64,000 nt of DNA from Comamonadaceae bacterium (GCA_947476285.1 CANJPU010000010.1:28624-92623); one strand, 5' to 3'; shown: positions 17,151 through 26,037, numbered from the stretch's first letter. A program made the numbers and translations. Notes: generated from the letters alone by a model not told the origin.

Positions 17151-17492
17151 GTGCTCAGTTCAAGACAAAGGCAATTGAACCAAGAGCGCGCAGCCTTGGT
17201 GCAAACGAGCGCGCATTTGCGAAACCGGCTGGCCGATCAGGCGCAGGTGCTGCGCGGGCCGCTGGCCCTGGCTGATCGCGTGCGCAATGCCGGCGCGTGG
17301 CTGGCGGATCATCCTCAGTGGTTGCTTGCTGCGGCTGGGGTGCTGGCGCTCTTGCGGCCGCGCCGGGCACTGGCCTGGTCGCTCAAGCTGTGGTGGGGCT
17401 GGCGCGCTTGGCAACAGGTGCAGCGCTTCATCTCGTCGCGTTCGCACGCCGACGCAGGCGCTCAGCCAGCTTGGAACCCGTTCGCCCGATAA
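17151..17492 (+). CDS. YqjK-like small membrane protein
   Basis: A 113-aa protein with a basic, helical N-terminal half and a hydrophobic segment around residues 55-66. It starts at a GTG (17151), 10 bp after the YqjE-like stop. Its 3' end overlaps the convergent oxygenase gene by 31 bp. Position and form match yqjK, the third gene of this stress set; sequence conservation in the family is low. Confidence 0.72.
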   Translation: MLSSRQRQLNQERAALVQTSAHLRNRLADQAQVLRGPLALADRVRNAGAWLADHPQWLLAAAGVLALLRPRRALAWSLKLWWGWRAWQQVQRFISSRSHADAGAQPAWNPFAR

Positions 17493-18196
17493 GTCAACAC
17501 CAGGGTGTCGCGGTGTCCCTGCCCGTCCAGTGGCTGGATCGGCGTGGTCTCGTGTATCACCCGCTCGTCATCTAGCAGCAACACACTCCAGGGTTCGGTC
17601 AGAGTGAAGCGCTGGCCGGCCGGCCCATCTGACTCGAACACCCGCGTCTCGCCGCCCTTGATGCCCCGGCGATCGATCAGAAAGACAGCGACCAGATCGA
17701 CGCCATCGCGATGTGCGCCTTCTGGCGTGGGCCGGCCTATGCCGCCTTCGGTGTCGATGCGAAACTGATGCGCCTCGACAAACCAGCGTTGCGTGCCCTT
17801 GAGTTGCGAACTCACCCGTGCCAGCGCGCGCAAGAGAAGCGGCCATGCCGGCGACCCAATCACCGAATCGGCCACGGGCTCAAACCAGCGCTGCATGCCG
17901 CCGTGCAGTGCGTTGTAGTGCAGCGATTGCCAGTGCGCCCGATGCGGTGCCAACTCCACTTGGTCGCCCTGCACCACGAAGCAGGAATGCCGACGCCGGC
18001 GGTAATGCCCGCCGTCCCTGAGATAGGTATCGGGCGGCAGATCACCCCAACTGGGGCACAGCCTCTGCAAGTCTTGCTCGGCGCATGCGCTGAGTTCTCG
18101 AAACGCTGCGGCATCCAGTACGGCAAAGCCGTGCACCGCCAATTGTTGTGGCAGCTGGCCACTGGGGCTAAGCGGGGGTGGGAGCGTTGTTGACAT
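17462..18196 (-). CDS. 2-oxoglutarate-Fe(II) dioxygenase family protein (PF10014-like)
   Basis: Predicted nonheme iron, 2-oxoglutarate-dependent hydroxylase, 244 aa. The iron facial triad is visible as His162-Arg-Asp164 (GAHRDGVDLVAV) and His215 (ERVIHETT), with a candidate 2OG-binding Arg in LTYRANGF. The family includes L-isoleucine 4-hydroxylase and BsmA-type biofilm proteins, so a free amino acid or amino-acid derivative is a plausible substrate. It is the last gene of the minus-strand egtB-egtD cluster, 34 bp after the DUF427 gene. Confidence 0.82.
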   Translation of the reverse strand: MSTTLPPPLSPSGQLPQQLAVHGFAVLDAAAFRELSACAEQDLQRLCPSWGDLPPDTYLRDGGHYRRRRHSCFVVQGDQVELAPHRAHWQSLHYNALHGGMQRWFEPVADSVIGSPAWPLLLRALARVSSQLKGTQRWFVEAHQFRIDTEGGIGRPTPEGAHRDGVDLVAVFLIDRRGIKGGETRVFESDGPAGQRFTLTEPWSVLLLDDERVIHETTPIQPLDGQGHRDTLVLTYRANGFQAG

Positions 18197-18230
18197 TAGC
18201 CCTCGAGCTTAACCGCGCACCACGCTCGCA

Positions 18231-18512
18231 CTAGACCTCCACCTTCACGCCCTTCCAGAACGCAACCCTGTCCCTGATCATGTCGGCCTCGGGTTTGGGA
18301 TCGGGGTAGTACCACACGGCGTCGGCGTTCATCTCACCGTTGACCAACAGCGAGTAATAGCTGGCCTGGCCCTTCCAGGCGCAACTGGTGCGGTGGTTGC
18401 TGAAAGTGGTGAATTCGCGCCGCAGCGAGCTGGCGGGAAAGTAGTGATTGCCATCGACCACGACCGTGTCGTCGCTTTGCGCAATCACTGCGCCGTTCCA
18501 GGTGGCTTTCAT
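18231..18512 (-). CDS. DUF427 domain protein
   Basis: A compact 93-aa protein with the DUF427 pattern: MKATWNGAVIAQSDDTVVVDGNHYFP, then CAWKGQASYYSL and [18 protein letters not shown] precedes the ATG at 18512. Function is not established for the family. It lies 16 bp downstream of egtD and is probably co-transcribed, a link that suggests a role near ergothioneine or histidine-betaine metabolism (inference). Confidence 0.9.
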   Translation of the reverse strand: MKATWNGAVIAQSDDTVVVDGNHYFPASSLRREFTTFSNHRTSCAWKGQASYYSLLVNGEMNADAVWYYPDPKPEADMIRDRVAFWKGVKVEV

Positions 18513-18528
18513 GAAGTGTTCCTTGATG

Positions 18529-19503
18529 TCATCGGGGTGCGTGCAACCAGTGCACACTGAAAAGTTGATCCGGATCGGTCCAGACCGGGCCGGGGGTGAA
18601 GCCGGCCCGGGCGGCCAGCGCGCGCATGCTGTCGATGGTGAACTTGTAGGAGTTCTCGGTGTGAAAGGCTTCGCCTTCTTCGAAAGTGTGGGGTACGCCG
18701 CCGAACTCGATGGTCTGCTTGCGCCGGCTGATCAAGTGCATTTCGATGCGCTGCTGCGGCGCGTTGTAGAAGGCGCTATGGGCAAACTGCTGCAGATCGA
18801 AACCGGTGCCAAGCTCGCGGTTGGCGCGTGCCAGCAAATTGAGATTGAAGGCGGCCGTTACGCCTTGCGCGTCGTTGTATGCGGCATGCAGCACTGCGGG
18901 GTCCTTGATCAGATCGGCCCCCAGCAGCAGCGCACCGCCTTGCAGAGCACGCCCCGCCCTTCGCAAAAATTGCTCTGCCTGTCGCGGCGTGAAGTTGCCA
19001 ATGGTGGAGCCGGGGAAGAAGCCCACGCGCATGCCCATGCCACGGGGACAGGGCGGCAAGCGCAGCCTGGCACTGTAGTCGGCCACCACCGGCTGCACCT
19101 GCAAGGCCGGATAGTCGCGCGCAAGCTGCGCCGCGCAGGCATTCAAATGCTCTCCTGAAATGTCGATGGGCAGATAGCCCGCTGGTTCGGTCATGGCACC
19201 AAGCAGAAGCCTAACCTTGCGCAAGGAGCCGGCGCCAAACTCGACAATCTGGGCGCGCGGCCCCATCAAATGCGCGATCTCGCCGGCCGTTTCGGTCAGC
19301 AAGCGCAGCTCAACGCGCGTGGGGTAGTACTCCGGTAAGCCGCAGATCAGGTCGAACAGCCTGGAGCCTTCCGCGTCGTAGAAATACTTGGGCGAGATGC
19401 TGCGCGGCCGCGACACCAACGCTGACATCATGTCGCGCGCAAATGCGCTCGACATGGCGGCATCAGGGACCGGTTCGAAGTGACCCCGGGCAGGCTTCAG
19501 CAT
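18529..19503 (-). CDS. egtD: L-histidine N-alpha-methyltransferase EgtD
   Basis: Trimethylates L-histidine to hercynine with three SAM, the first step of ergothioneine synthesis. Length is 324 aa, the normal size. Family marks: SPKYFYDAEGSRLFDLI, LPEYYPTRVE, VEFGAGSLRKVRLLL (SAM site) and YLPIDISGEHL. Its start (19503) overlaps the end of egtB by 7 nt, indicating coupling. Confidence 0.95.
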   Translation of the reverse strand: MLKPARGHFEPVPDAAMSSAFARDMMSALVSRPRSISPKYFYDAEGSRLFDLICGLPEYYPTRVELRLLTETAGEIAHLMGPRAQIVEFGAGSLRKVRLLLGAMTEPAGYLPIDISGEHLNACAAQLARDYPALQVQPVVADYSARLRLPPCPRGMGMRVGFFPGSTIGNFTPRQAEQFLRRAGRALQGGALLLGADLIKDPAVLHAAYNDAQGVTAAFNLNLLARANRELGTGFDLQQFAHSAFYNAPQQRIEMHLISRRKQTIEFGGVPHTFEEGEAFHTENSYKFTIDSMRALAARAGFTPGPVWTDPDQLFSVHWLHAPR

Positions 19504-20789
19504 GTGCCCATGTCCTGCGCCAGCCGCAGCCCAGAGTACTGCCAGCGCGCTGCGGGCGCGAAGAAGTTGCGGTAGCTTGGCCGCGAATGGCCTTGGGGTG
19601 TTGCACGGCTTGAGCCGCGCAACACCTGCTGACCCACCATGAACTTACCGTTGTACTCACCCACTGCGCCGGCCAGCGGCCGGAAACCTGGGTAGGGTTC
19701 ATAGGAAGAGCGCGTCCACTGCCATGCCAAGCCGTTCATCTGCGTGACGCCGGGCGCGCCGAAAGCGGCCTCCCATTCGAACTCGGTTGGCAAGCGCGCG
19801 CCGGCCCATTCGGCGTAGGCAGCGGCTTCGTAGAAACTCAAGTTGCACACTTCAGCCGCGGCGTCCAGCGGCCTGACCCCGTGTAAGCCGAAGACCTGCC
19901 AATGCGATTGCGGCGCGCGCGCGTCGCCGGGCTCAATCCAGTACAAGGGTGCCTTCCAGCGGCCAGTCTGCACAGCCGCCCAGCCATCGGACAACCACAA
20001 CGCTGGCCGCTCATAGCCGCCATCGGCCATGAACTGCGCGTACTCGCCGCATGTCACCAGAGCGCCCGCGATGCGATAGGGCGCCAGCAGCACCGAATGG
20101 CGTGGGCGTTCATTGTCAAAGCCAAAGTGCCCACCCCCATGCCCCACCGGCACGATGCCGCCGGGCATGTCCAGCCAGTGCGCCGCAGCTTGCGCATGGC
20201 TTGCGCAAAGCGGCTCTGCCTGGGCCGACAGGTAAGCAGGCAGCAGCGGGTTGCACCAAAGGGCATGCAAGATATCGGTGACGATCAACTCCTGATGCTG
20301 CTGCTCATGGTGCAGGCCCAGTTCGATCAGTGGCGCGGCCACCTGCCAGGCCGCTTCACCGGCTTGGCCGATGAAGCCATGCAGGGCGGCGTCCACGTGC
20401 GCGCGGTAGGCATGGACATCCGCCAGCGACGGTCGCGTCAGCAACCCGCGCTGTGCCCTCGGATGGCGCGGGCCGAGCGACTCGTAGTAGGAGTTGAAGA
20501 GCTCAAAGTAGCGCGCATCGAAAACCTTGTACCCCGCCAGATGAGGCACCAGCACCACCGCTTCGAAAAACCAACTGGTGTGGGCCAAGTGCCATTTGGT
20601 CGGGCTCGCGTCGGGCATCGATTGAATGCACTGATCTTCCACTGAAAGCGGTGCGGCCAGTGCCAGACTGTGCGCGCGAACCCGGGCCATTCGCTGCGCA
20701 CAATGCGCACGCGTCGAGTTCGCGCACGCGCCCGTGAGCTCTGGCTGGGTCGGCTTGTTCTGCATCACAGACATCGGGAGCTCAGCCAT
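19497..20789 (-). CDS. egtB: ergothioneine biosynthesis sulfoxide synthase EgtB
   Basis: Nonheme iron enzyme that joins hercynine to a thiol donor to form the sulfoxide. Length is 430 aa. The DinB-like domain has WHLAH (His70) and HEQQH (His161, His165), matching the three-His iron site, followed by an FGE-sulfatase domain (MPGGIVPVGH, WEWEAAF-like EFEWEAAFG, RGSSRATPQGHSRPSYRNF). The ATG at 20789 is used since the longer frame overlaps the cupin gene. No egtA/egtC is present, so the donor may be cysteine rather than gamma-glutamylcysteine. No egtE lyase was found here. Confidence 0.93.
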   Translation of the reverse strand: MAELPMSVMQNKPTQPELTGACANSTRAHCAQRMARVRAHSLALAAPLSVEDQCIQSMPDASPTKWHLAHTSWFFEAVVLVPHLAGYKVFDARYFELFNSYYESLGPRHPRAQRGLLTRPSLADVHAYRAHVDAALHGFIGQAGEAAWQVAAPLIELGLHHEQQHQELIVTDILHALWCNPLLPAYLSAQAEPLCASHAQAAAHWLDMPGGIVPVGHGGGHFGFDNERPRHSVLLAPYRIAGALVTCGEYAQFMADGGYERPALWLSDGWAAVQTGRWKAPLYWIEPGDARAPQSHWQVFGLHGVRPLDAAAEVCNLSFYEAAAYAEWAGARLPTEFEWEAAFGAPGVTQMNGLAWQWTRSSYEPYPGFRPLAGAVGEYNGKFMVGQQVLRGSSRATPQGHSRPSYRNFFAPAARWQYSGLRLAQDMGTC

Positions 20790-20823
20790 GCTTGCGTTTG
20801 TATTCACCGGCAACCAATCGGCC

Positions 20824-21342
20824 TCAGACTGCGCCCTGCGGATGTGTGGGATCGACCCACAGCACCTGCTCGGGCTTTTCCGCCGGCTCGATGTCCAGAT
20901 TGATGGCCACCGCTTCGCCGTCGCTGCGGCACAGCACGCACTCCAGCGCCTCTGAGGTGCTGGCATTGATCTCCTGGTGGGGCACATAGGGTGGCACGTA
21001 GATGAAATCGCCCGGCCCGGCCTCGGCGGTAAATTCCAGATGCTCGCCCCAGCGCATGCGCGCTCGGCCTTTGACGATGTAGATCACGCTCTCCAGGTGC
21101 CCATGATGATGCGCGCCGGTCTTGGCGTTGGCATGGATGGTGACCGTGCCGGCCCAGAGCTTTTGCGCGCCCACCCGGGCAAAGTTGATGGCCGCCTTGC
21201 GGTTCATGCCTGGAGTCTGCGCGGTGTTCGGATCAAGCTGATCGCCCGCAATGACGCGCACGCCATCGTGTTTCCAGCGCGGATCGTGTGGATGCGAATG
21301 GTCGCCGTGCGCGTGCCCATCGTGCGAATGAGGGTGGTTCAT
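20824..21342 (-). CDS. cupin-domain protein with His-rich N-terminus
   Basis: A 172-aa single-domain cupin. Motif 1 is HHHGHLESVIYIVKG (metal ligands among His78-80, His82, Glu84) and motif 2 is GDFIYVPPYVPHQE (His122). The first 20 residues carry seven histidines, which may bind or buffer metal. It starts the minus-strand cluster, 34 bp before egtB, and is divergent from a Bug receptor. An iron- or nickel-dependent oxygenase or isomerase is possible; the substrate is unknown. The start at 21342 is chosen because upstream residues in the frame have no cupin likeness. Confidence 0.85.
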   Translation of the reverse strand: MNHPHSHDGHAHGDHSHPHDPRWKHDGVRVIAGDQLDPNTAQTPGMNRKAAINFARVGAQKLWAGTVTIHANAKTGAHHHGHLESVIYIVKGRARMRWGEHLEFTAEAGPGDFIYVPPYVPHQEINASTSEALECVLCRSDGEAVAINLDIEPAEKPEQVLWVDPTHPQGAV

Positions 21343-21454
21343 GAGGGTGACGCTTTCTGGGTAAGGGCCTGGGCCGCCAAAACATTGTGCCCGATTCACA
21401 GCGGGGGCAACGCGCACCGATATCATCTGGTGGCTCAACCACGAGGATCCCACC

Positions 21455-22417
21455 ATGCGACCCATTTGCCACGCCTTCGCGCTCCTGCTGCTGGCTGCCA
21501 GCACCGCCGCGCTGGCAGCTTTCCCCGACAAACCCATCCGCGTGGTCATCGGTTTTCCAGCCGGCGGTCCCTTGGACCAGCATGCCAGGCTGCTGAGTGA
21601 TCGCCTGCAGGCCGTACTGGGGCAGCCCGTCATCATCGACTACAAGTCCGGTGCGGGCGGCACGGTGGGCGCCCAGGACGTGATGAAAGCCGCGCCCGAT
21701 GGCTACACCCTGATGCTGGCCAACACTGGCGTCATGGTGATCAACCCCGCGCTTTACGGCAAGCTGCCCTACCAGACGCTGCGCGACTTCACGCCCATCG
21801 CGCGCACCGCGATGCAGCCACTGGCACTGCTGGTCAATCCAAAGCTGCCCATCAATTCGCTCAAGGAGTTCATGGACTACGCCCGTTCGCGGCCGGGCCA
21901 GGTTAACTATGGCTCAGCCGGCAATGGCGGCATCAGCCATCTGGTGCCCGAGATGTTCAAGAACGCAACCGGCTTGTTCATGGTGCACATTCCCTACCGC
22001 GGAAGCGCGCCAGCATTCACCGATCTGATGGCCGGGCAGGTGCAGTTCATGGCTGAGTCCATCCCGCAGGCGGCCAACTACCACAAGCAGGGCAAGGTGC
22101 GCGCGTTGGCTGTCACCAGCCGCGAGCGCAACCCAGCACTGCCCGACACGCCCACCGTGATCGAAAGCGGGATCAAGGATTTCGAGGTGGTTGGCTTCTA
22201 CGGATTTCTTGCGCCCGCCGGACTTCCCCGCGACGTGACCGCGCGCTTGAGTGATGCGTTCAAGCAGGTGTTGGCCAGCCCTGAGGTACGCAACCGCATG
22301 GTCTCGCAGGGCGCGGACCCGGCCTTCCTTGGCAGCGAGGACTTCACCCGCTTTCTCGCTGCCGAGATGCCGCGCTGGGCTGATGCGGTCAAAAAATCAG
22401 GCGCGCGGATGGATTGA
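21455..22417 (+). CDS. Bug/TctC-family substrate-binding protein
   Basis: Second orphan periplasmic Bug receptor, 320 aa. The signal peptide spans about 1-22 (cleavage near LAA-FPDK). The family start FPDKPIRVVIGFPAGGPLDQ is followed by YKSGAGGTVGAQDVMKAAPDGYTL and VPYRG-type IPYRGSAPAFTDLMAGQV. GAGGAT precedes the ATG. No membrane subunits are adjacent. It shares a 112-bp divergent region with the cupin-egtBD operon. Confidence 0.92.
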   Translation: MRPICHAFALLLLAASTAALAAFPDKPIRVVIGFPAGGPLDQHARLLSDRLQAVLGQPVIIDYKSGAGGTVGAQDVMKAAPDGYTLMLANTGVMVINPALYGKLPYQTLRDFTPIARTAMQPLALLVNPKLPINSLKEFMDYARSRPGQVNYGSAGNGGISHLVPEMFKNATGLFMVHIPYRGSAPAFTDLMAGQVQFMAESIPQAANYHKQGKVRALAVTSRERNPALPDTPTVIESGIKDFEVVGFYGFLAPAGLPRDVTARLSDAFKQVLASPEVRNRMVSQGADPAFLGSEDFTRFLAAEMPRWADAVKKSGARMD

Positions 22418-22425
22418 ACAGGCGC

Positions 22426-22926
22426 TCAACGCCCGGTGCCCATGCGAGCGAGCAAGCTCTTGCGCCGCTCCTGGCTGTCGGCGGGCCAGTACTGCTTGCG
22501 ATCGTAGAACTCGGGCACCGCGGGCACGCCCTCGGGCAACATCACCCAGGGCTGTTTGGAACTGGTGAAGATGTGGATATCGGGTGGCACCTGGTCAGGG
22601 TCGTCGAGCGTGCCCACGCGCACGAAACTCATGGAAGTGCCAGCGCCTGCATAGTGGCTCCACACCGCGATGCGGCAGTGTGGGCAGCGGGCAATGGACT
22701 GCCCTTTCCCGCTGGCTGAGGGTGTCTGCACCATCTCTGGCTGCTCACCCAGCAATGTCACTCGGTCGGCTTCGATCATCGCGTTGAGCGCGAAGGCGCT
22801 GCCGCTCTCGCGCTGGCACCAGCGGCAATGGCAGCAGTGCACATACAGCGGGGGCGATTCCATTCGATACCGCACGGCCTTGCAATCGCAGCCGCCTGAC
22901 AGGGGATACGCGCCGCTTGAAGACAT
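22426..22926 (-). CDS. GFA/CENP-V family zinc protein
   Basis: A 166-aa member of the glutathione-dependent formaldehyde-activating enzyme family. Zinc-binding cysteines are visible in GGCDCKAVRY, HCCHCRWCQRESGSAF and CPHCRIAVWSH. Members occur with many functions, and formaldehyde activation is not proven for most. AAAGGACGG lies upstream of the ATG at 22926. It converges on the Bug gene with an 8-bp gap. Confidence 0.9.
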   Translation of the reverse strand: MSSSGAYPLSGGCDCKAVRYRMESPPLYVHCCHCRWCQRESGSAFALNAMIEADRVTLLGEQPEMVQTPSASGKGQSIARCPHCRIAVWSHYAGAGTSMSFVRVGTLDDPDQVPPDIHIFTSSKQPWVMLPEGVPAVPEFYDRKQYWPADSQERRKSLLARMGTGR

Positions 22927-23032
22927 GGGTGCCGTCCTTTCGAAGTGGGTGGATCATGCCCCGCCCGTGGGCTTGGTCAAGCCAGAGTTATAGCAGCTCG
23001 AATGGGCGCCAGGCAGTAAGATCGCCCGGTCG

Positions 23033-24181
23033 ATGCCCGCAGTTCTTTTTCTTTTCACCATCACCAATCTGGTCATCGGTACCGGCGCCTTCGTGCTGTC
23101 GGGCATGCTGCACGATGTCGCCAGGTCGCTCGGGGTCAGTGTCTCGGTGGCGGGCCAGGCGGTCACAGCTTATGCGCTGGCTGCGGCTTTCGTGGCACCA
23201 CTGCTGTTGGTCCTGACTGGCGCTCTGGCGCGCAAACCCGCGATGCTGGTGGCGCTGGCGGCCTTCACCATAGGCAACCTGCTCTCGGCCCTGGCCTCTT
23301 CCATGACCCTGCTCTTGATTGGGCGTGTGCTGATGGGAGCCAGCGGCTCCATGTTCACTGCGGTGTCGGCCGGCGTGGTGGTGGCACTGGTGGCGCCAGA
23401 GCGGCGCGGCCGCGCGCTGGCCCTTGCTTTTCTGGGCATGAGCATGAGCTATGCGGTGGGCGTGCCCTTTGGGGCCTGGCTGGGCATGAACCATGGCTGG
23501 CAGGTTCCGATCTGGCTGGTGACTGGCGCCTGCGTGCTTGTGATGGCCGTGCTGGCGTTTGCACTGCCGCGCGAAATCCACGCACCCAGAGCAACCTTCG
23601 CTGGCCTGGGCATGGTGATGAGGCAGTGGGACATCTTGCGCATCTTGCTGCGGACGCTGCTGTACTTCACTGCCATTTTCAGCGTGATGGCTTATGCAGG
23701 GCCGGTGATGCTTGCGCTCAATCCGCTCACGCCAGGGGAACTTTCGCTCATGCTGATGATGTTCGGCTTTTCAGGCGTGGCTGGCAGCATGTTCAGCGGC
23801 TGGGTGGTGGACCGGATTGGCGCCCTGCGCGCAGCCCGGCGCCAATTGATCCTGCTGGCCGGCATGATGCTGCTGGTGCCGCTCACAAGCGGCCACCCTG
23901 TAGTGACGATTATTGTGTTCGTGGCATGGGGCATCGCGGGCTTTGGCCTGTCAACTTCTCAGCAAGTGATGCTGACCACCCGCATGCTCTCTCAGGCGCC
24001 TTTGGTGCTCAGCCTGAACACATCGATGCTCTACGTAGGCTCCGCCCTGGGCGCGGCCATCAGCGGTACATTCGCCAGCCTGGTCGGGCTAGACAAACTG
24101 TCGTGGGTCGGACTGCCCTTTGCCCTTCTTGGACTGCTGACGCTGTGGTCGCGCAAGCCGGCACGACCGAAGGTGTCGTGA
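23033..24181 (+). CDS. MFS transporter (arabinose-efflux/AraJ-like DHA1)
   Basis: A 382-aa inner-membrane exporter with about 12 helices. Motif A is degenerate (GALARKPAMLVAL), while motif C-like glycines occur in SYAVGVPFGAWLG. It resembles the DHA1 drug/sugar efflux group (PbuE, AraJ). The ribosome site is weak. Its stop is 6 bp from the stop of the convergent DMT gene. The substrate is unknown. Confidence 0.87.
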   Translation: MPAVLFLFTITNLVIGTGAFVLSGMLHDVARSLGVSVSVAGQAVTAYALAAAFVAPLLLVLTGALARKPAMLVALAAFTIGNLLSALASSMTLLLIGRVLMGASGSMFTAVSAGVVVALVAPERRGRALALAFLGMSMSYAVGVPFGAWLGMNHGWQVPIWLVTGACVLVMAVLAFALPREIHAPRATFAGLGMVMRQWDILRILLRTLLYFTAIFSVMAYAGPVMLALNPLTPGELSLMLMMFGFSGVAGSMFSGWVVDRIGALRAARRQLILLAGMMLLVPLTSGHPVVTIIVFVAWGIAGFGLSTSQQVMLTTRMLSQAPLVLSLNTSMLYVGSALGAAISGTFASLVGLDKLSWVGLPFALLGLLTLWSRKPARPKVS

Positions 24182-24187
24182 CTGGCT

Positions 24188-25246
24188 CTAGTGCTCATGC
24201 CGATGATGCGCATCCGGAAAATGCGGATGGCTGTGCATCAGGGGTTGGTGCTGATGCAAATGGCTGTGGCGGGTGCCAGGTGCCACATGTGGATCATGCG
24301 GGTGTTCGTGATGCGCATCGTCCGCGCCGTGCACATGCTCGTGCGAATGCGCCATCGGCTCATGTGCATGGGGGTGCGCATGGCGCTCGGTCAGATGCAG
24401 CGCAACTCCCACTGCCATCAGTAGGCCGGCCGCCAGCAGGGGCACAGTGACCGGTTCATTCAGCAGCGTAATCGCCAGCATGGCCCCAAAGAAGGGTGCC
24501 ACTGAAAAATAGGCACCGGTGCGTGCAGTGCCCAGTTCGCGCAGGCCCACCACGAACAAGGCCAGGCTCGCGCCATAGCTGGCAAATCCGACAAGCGCGG
24601 CCCCCAGGACCACCGGCAGCGAAGGCATCGATGCACCCATCAGCAGTGCAAGTACCAGATTGGTCCCACCCGCTGCCAGCCCCTTGACCATGGCGATCCA
24701 GGACGCATCGGCCAGAGACACCTTGCGCGTGAGATTGTTGTCCAGAGCCCAGGCCAAGCAAGCTGCGCACACGAGCAGCGCCGGCTGCCATTGCGGCCAA
24801 CTCATCTGTCCTGGCCAGGCCAACACCAGGCCGCCCGCCACGATCGCCAGCATGCCGATGGCCACACGGCGGTTGAAATTCTCGCGAAAGACAAACCAGG
24901 CCAAGAGCGCGGTGAACACAGCTTCCGCATTGAGCAGCAGTGAGGCAGCCGAAGCCTGCATGCCGGCCAGCCCGAGCATCAGCAGCACCGGCCCCGCCAC
25001 ACCGCCAGCCAGCACTGCACCGGCCAGCCATTTGGTTTCATCCGCCGCCAGCCGCACTGGCGCACTGCCTTGAATCTTGCGCATCAAGCCCAGGCCCAAA
25101 CCCGAGCCCAGGTAGAGCAAGGCGGCCAGCATCCAGGGGCTGGCTTGCGCGAGCAGCAACTTGGCCAAAGGCGTGCCACCACCGAACAAGAGCGCTGCCG
25201 CCAGACTGGCCCACACACCGCGCTGCATACCGGCCATGGGCTTCAT
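24188..25246 (-). CDS. EamA/DMT-family transporter with His-rich C-terminal tail
   Basis: Ten-helix drug/metabolite transporter (352 aa) with two EamA repeats (about 5-135 and 145-283). After the last helix, residues about 284-352 form a cytosolic or periplasmic tail holding some 25 histidines in about 69 residues, with HxH runs. Such a tail suggests binding of Zn, Ni, Co or Cu and a metal-related substrate (inference). The ATG at 25246 with GGGAG nine bases upstream is chosen over the long frame to 25792. It is divergent from a CDF-type cation transporter that also appears to carry a His-rich segment. Confidence 0.88.
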   Translation of the reverse strand: MKPMAGMQRGVWASLAAALLFGGGTPLAKLLLAQASPWMLAALLYLGSGLGLGLMRKIQGSAPVRLAADETKWLAGAVLAGGVAGPVLLMLGLAGMQASAASLLLNAEAVFTALLAWFVFRENFNRRVAIGMLAIVAGGLVLAWPGQMSWPQWQPALLVCAACLAWALDNNLTRKVSLADASWIAMVKGLAAGGTNLVLALLMGASMPSLPVVLGAALVGFASYGASLALFVVGLRELGTARTGAYFSVAPFFGAMLAITLLNEPVTVPLLAAGLLMAVGVALHLTERHAHPHAHEPMAHSHEHVHGADDAHHEHPHDPHVAPGTRHSHLHQHQPLMHSHPHFPDAHHRHEH

Positions 25247-25378
25247 GCAGCAGGACTCCCGGCGCGGGCCAGTGCACGCTGTCTGATGGTCGGGCTGAGT
25301 TTGTGAATCTGCATGAGCTGATGAGATTGTGATCGTGATTGGGCCTGCCCGGTTTCCAGGTTCATCTAAACTGATCGC

Positions 25379-26005
25379 CTGTCCGCACATCACCACCACC
25401 ATCATCACGAGTCGCATTCGCCTGCTGAGCCGGGCCTGCGCCGAGTGCTGTGGATCGCCTTGCTGGTCAATGCCTTGATGTTCGGCGTGGAGATCGCGGC
25501 CGGACTCAAATCGGGGTCGGTCTCTTTGCTGGCTGATGCGATCGATTTTTTCGGGGACGCGGCCAACTACGCCCTGACACTGGCGGTACTCAACCTGAGC
25601 CCAGCATGGCGCGCCCGTGCTGCAATCGTCAAGGCTGCCAGCATGCTGGGCTTTGGTGTGCTGGTGCTGGGCCGCACCGGATGGTCCGCCCTGCACGGCA
25701 TCGCGCCAGAGCCAGCAACGATGGGCGCGGTGGGCGCACTGGCCTTGGCGGCCAATGTCGGCGTGGCGGCACTGCTTTATGCATTCAGACAAGGCGATGC
25801 CAATCTGCGCGGTGTGTGGCTATGCAGCCGCAACGACGCCATCGGCAACCTGGCTGTGATGCTGGCTGCGGTAGGTGTGTTTGGCACTGGCACCGCCTGG
25901 CCCGATCTGGCCGTCGCCCTGGTGATGGCGGCCCTGGCCATCAGTGCCGGATGGTCGGTGATGCGCGAGGCACTGCGCGAGCTGGCCGAGCACACCCACG
26001 TCTGA
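25379..26005 (+). CDS. short CDF-family cation transporter, possible CTG start and His7 N-terminus
   Basis: Membrane protein of the cation diffusion facilitator type but without the C-terminal cytosolic domain. Helices run from LWIALLVNALMFGVEIAAGL onward, with metal-site-like LLADAIDFFGDAANY and CSRNDAIGNLAV. The first canonical start is GTG 25445, which would begin inside helix 1. In frame upstream, with no stop until 25367, a CTG at 25379 would add SAHHHHHHHESHSPAEPG. Conserved His codons suggest this part is translated. No good ribosome site precedes either start. Likely exports Zn, Ni or Co; pairs divergently with the His-tailed DMT gene. Confidence 0.75.
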   Translation: MSAHHHHHHHESHSPAEPGLRRVLWIALLVNALMFGVEIAAGLKSGSVSLLADAIDFFGDAANYALTLAVLNLSPAWRARAAIVKAASMLGFGVLVLGRTGWSALHGIAPEPATMGAVGALALAANVGVAALLYAFRQGDANLRGVWLCSRNDAIGNLAVMLAAVGVFGTGTAWPDLAVALVMAALAISAGWSVMREALRELAEHTHV

Positions 26006-26037
26006 AGTGTTCATCGCAAGGCCGATGGCGATGGATA

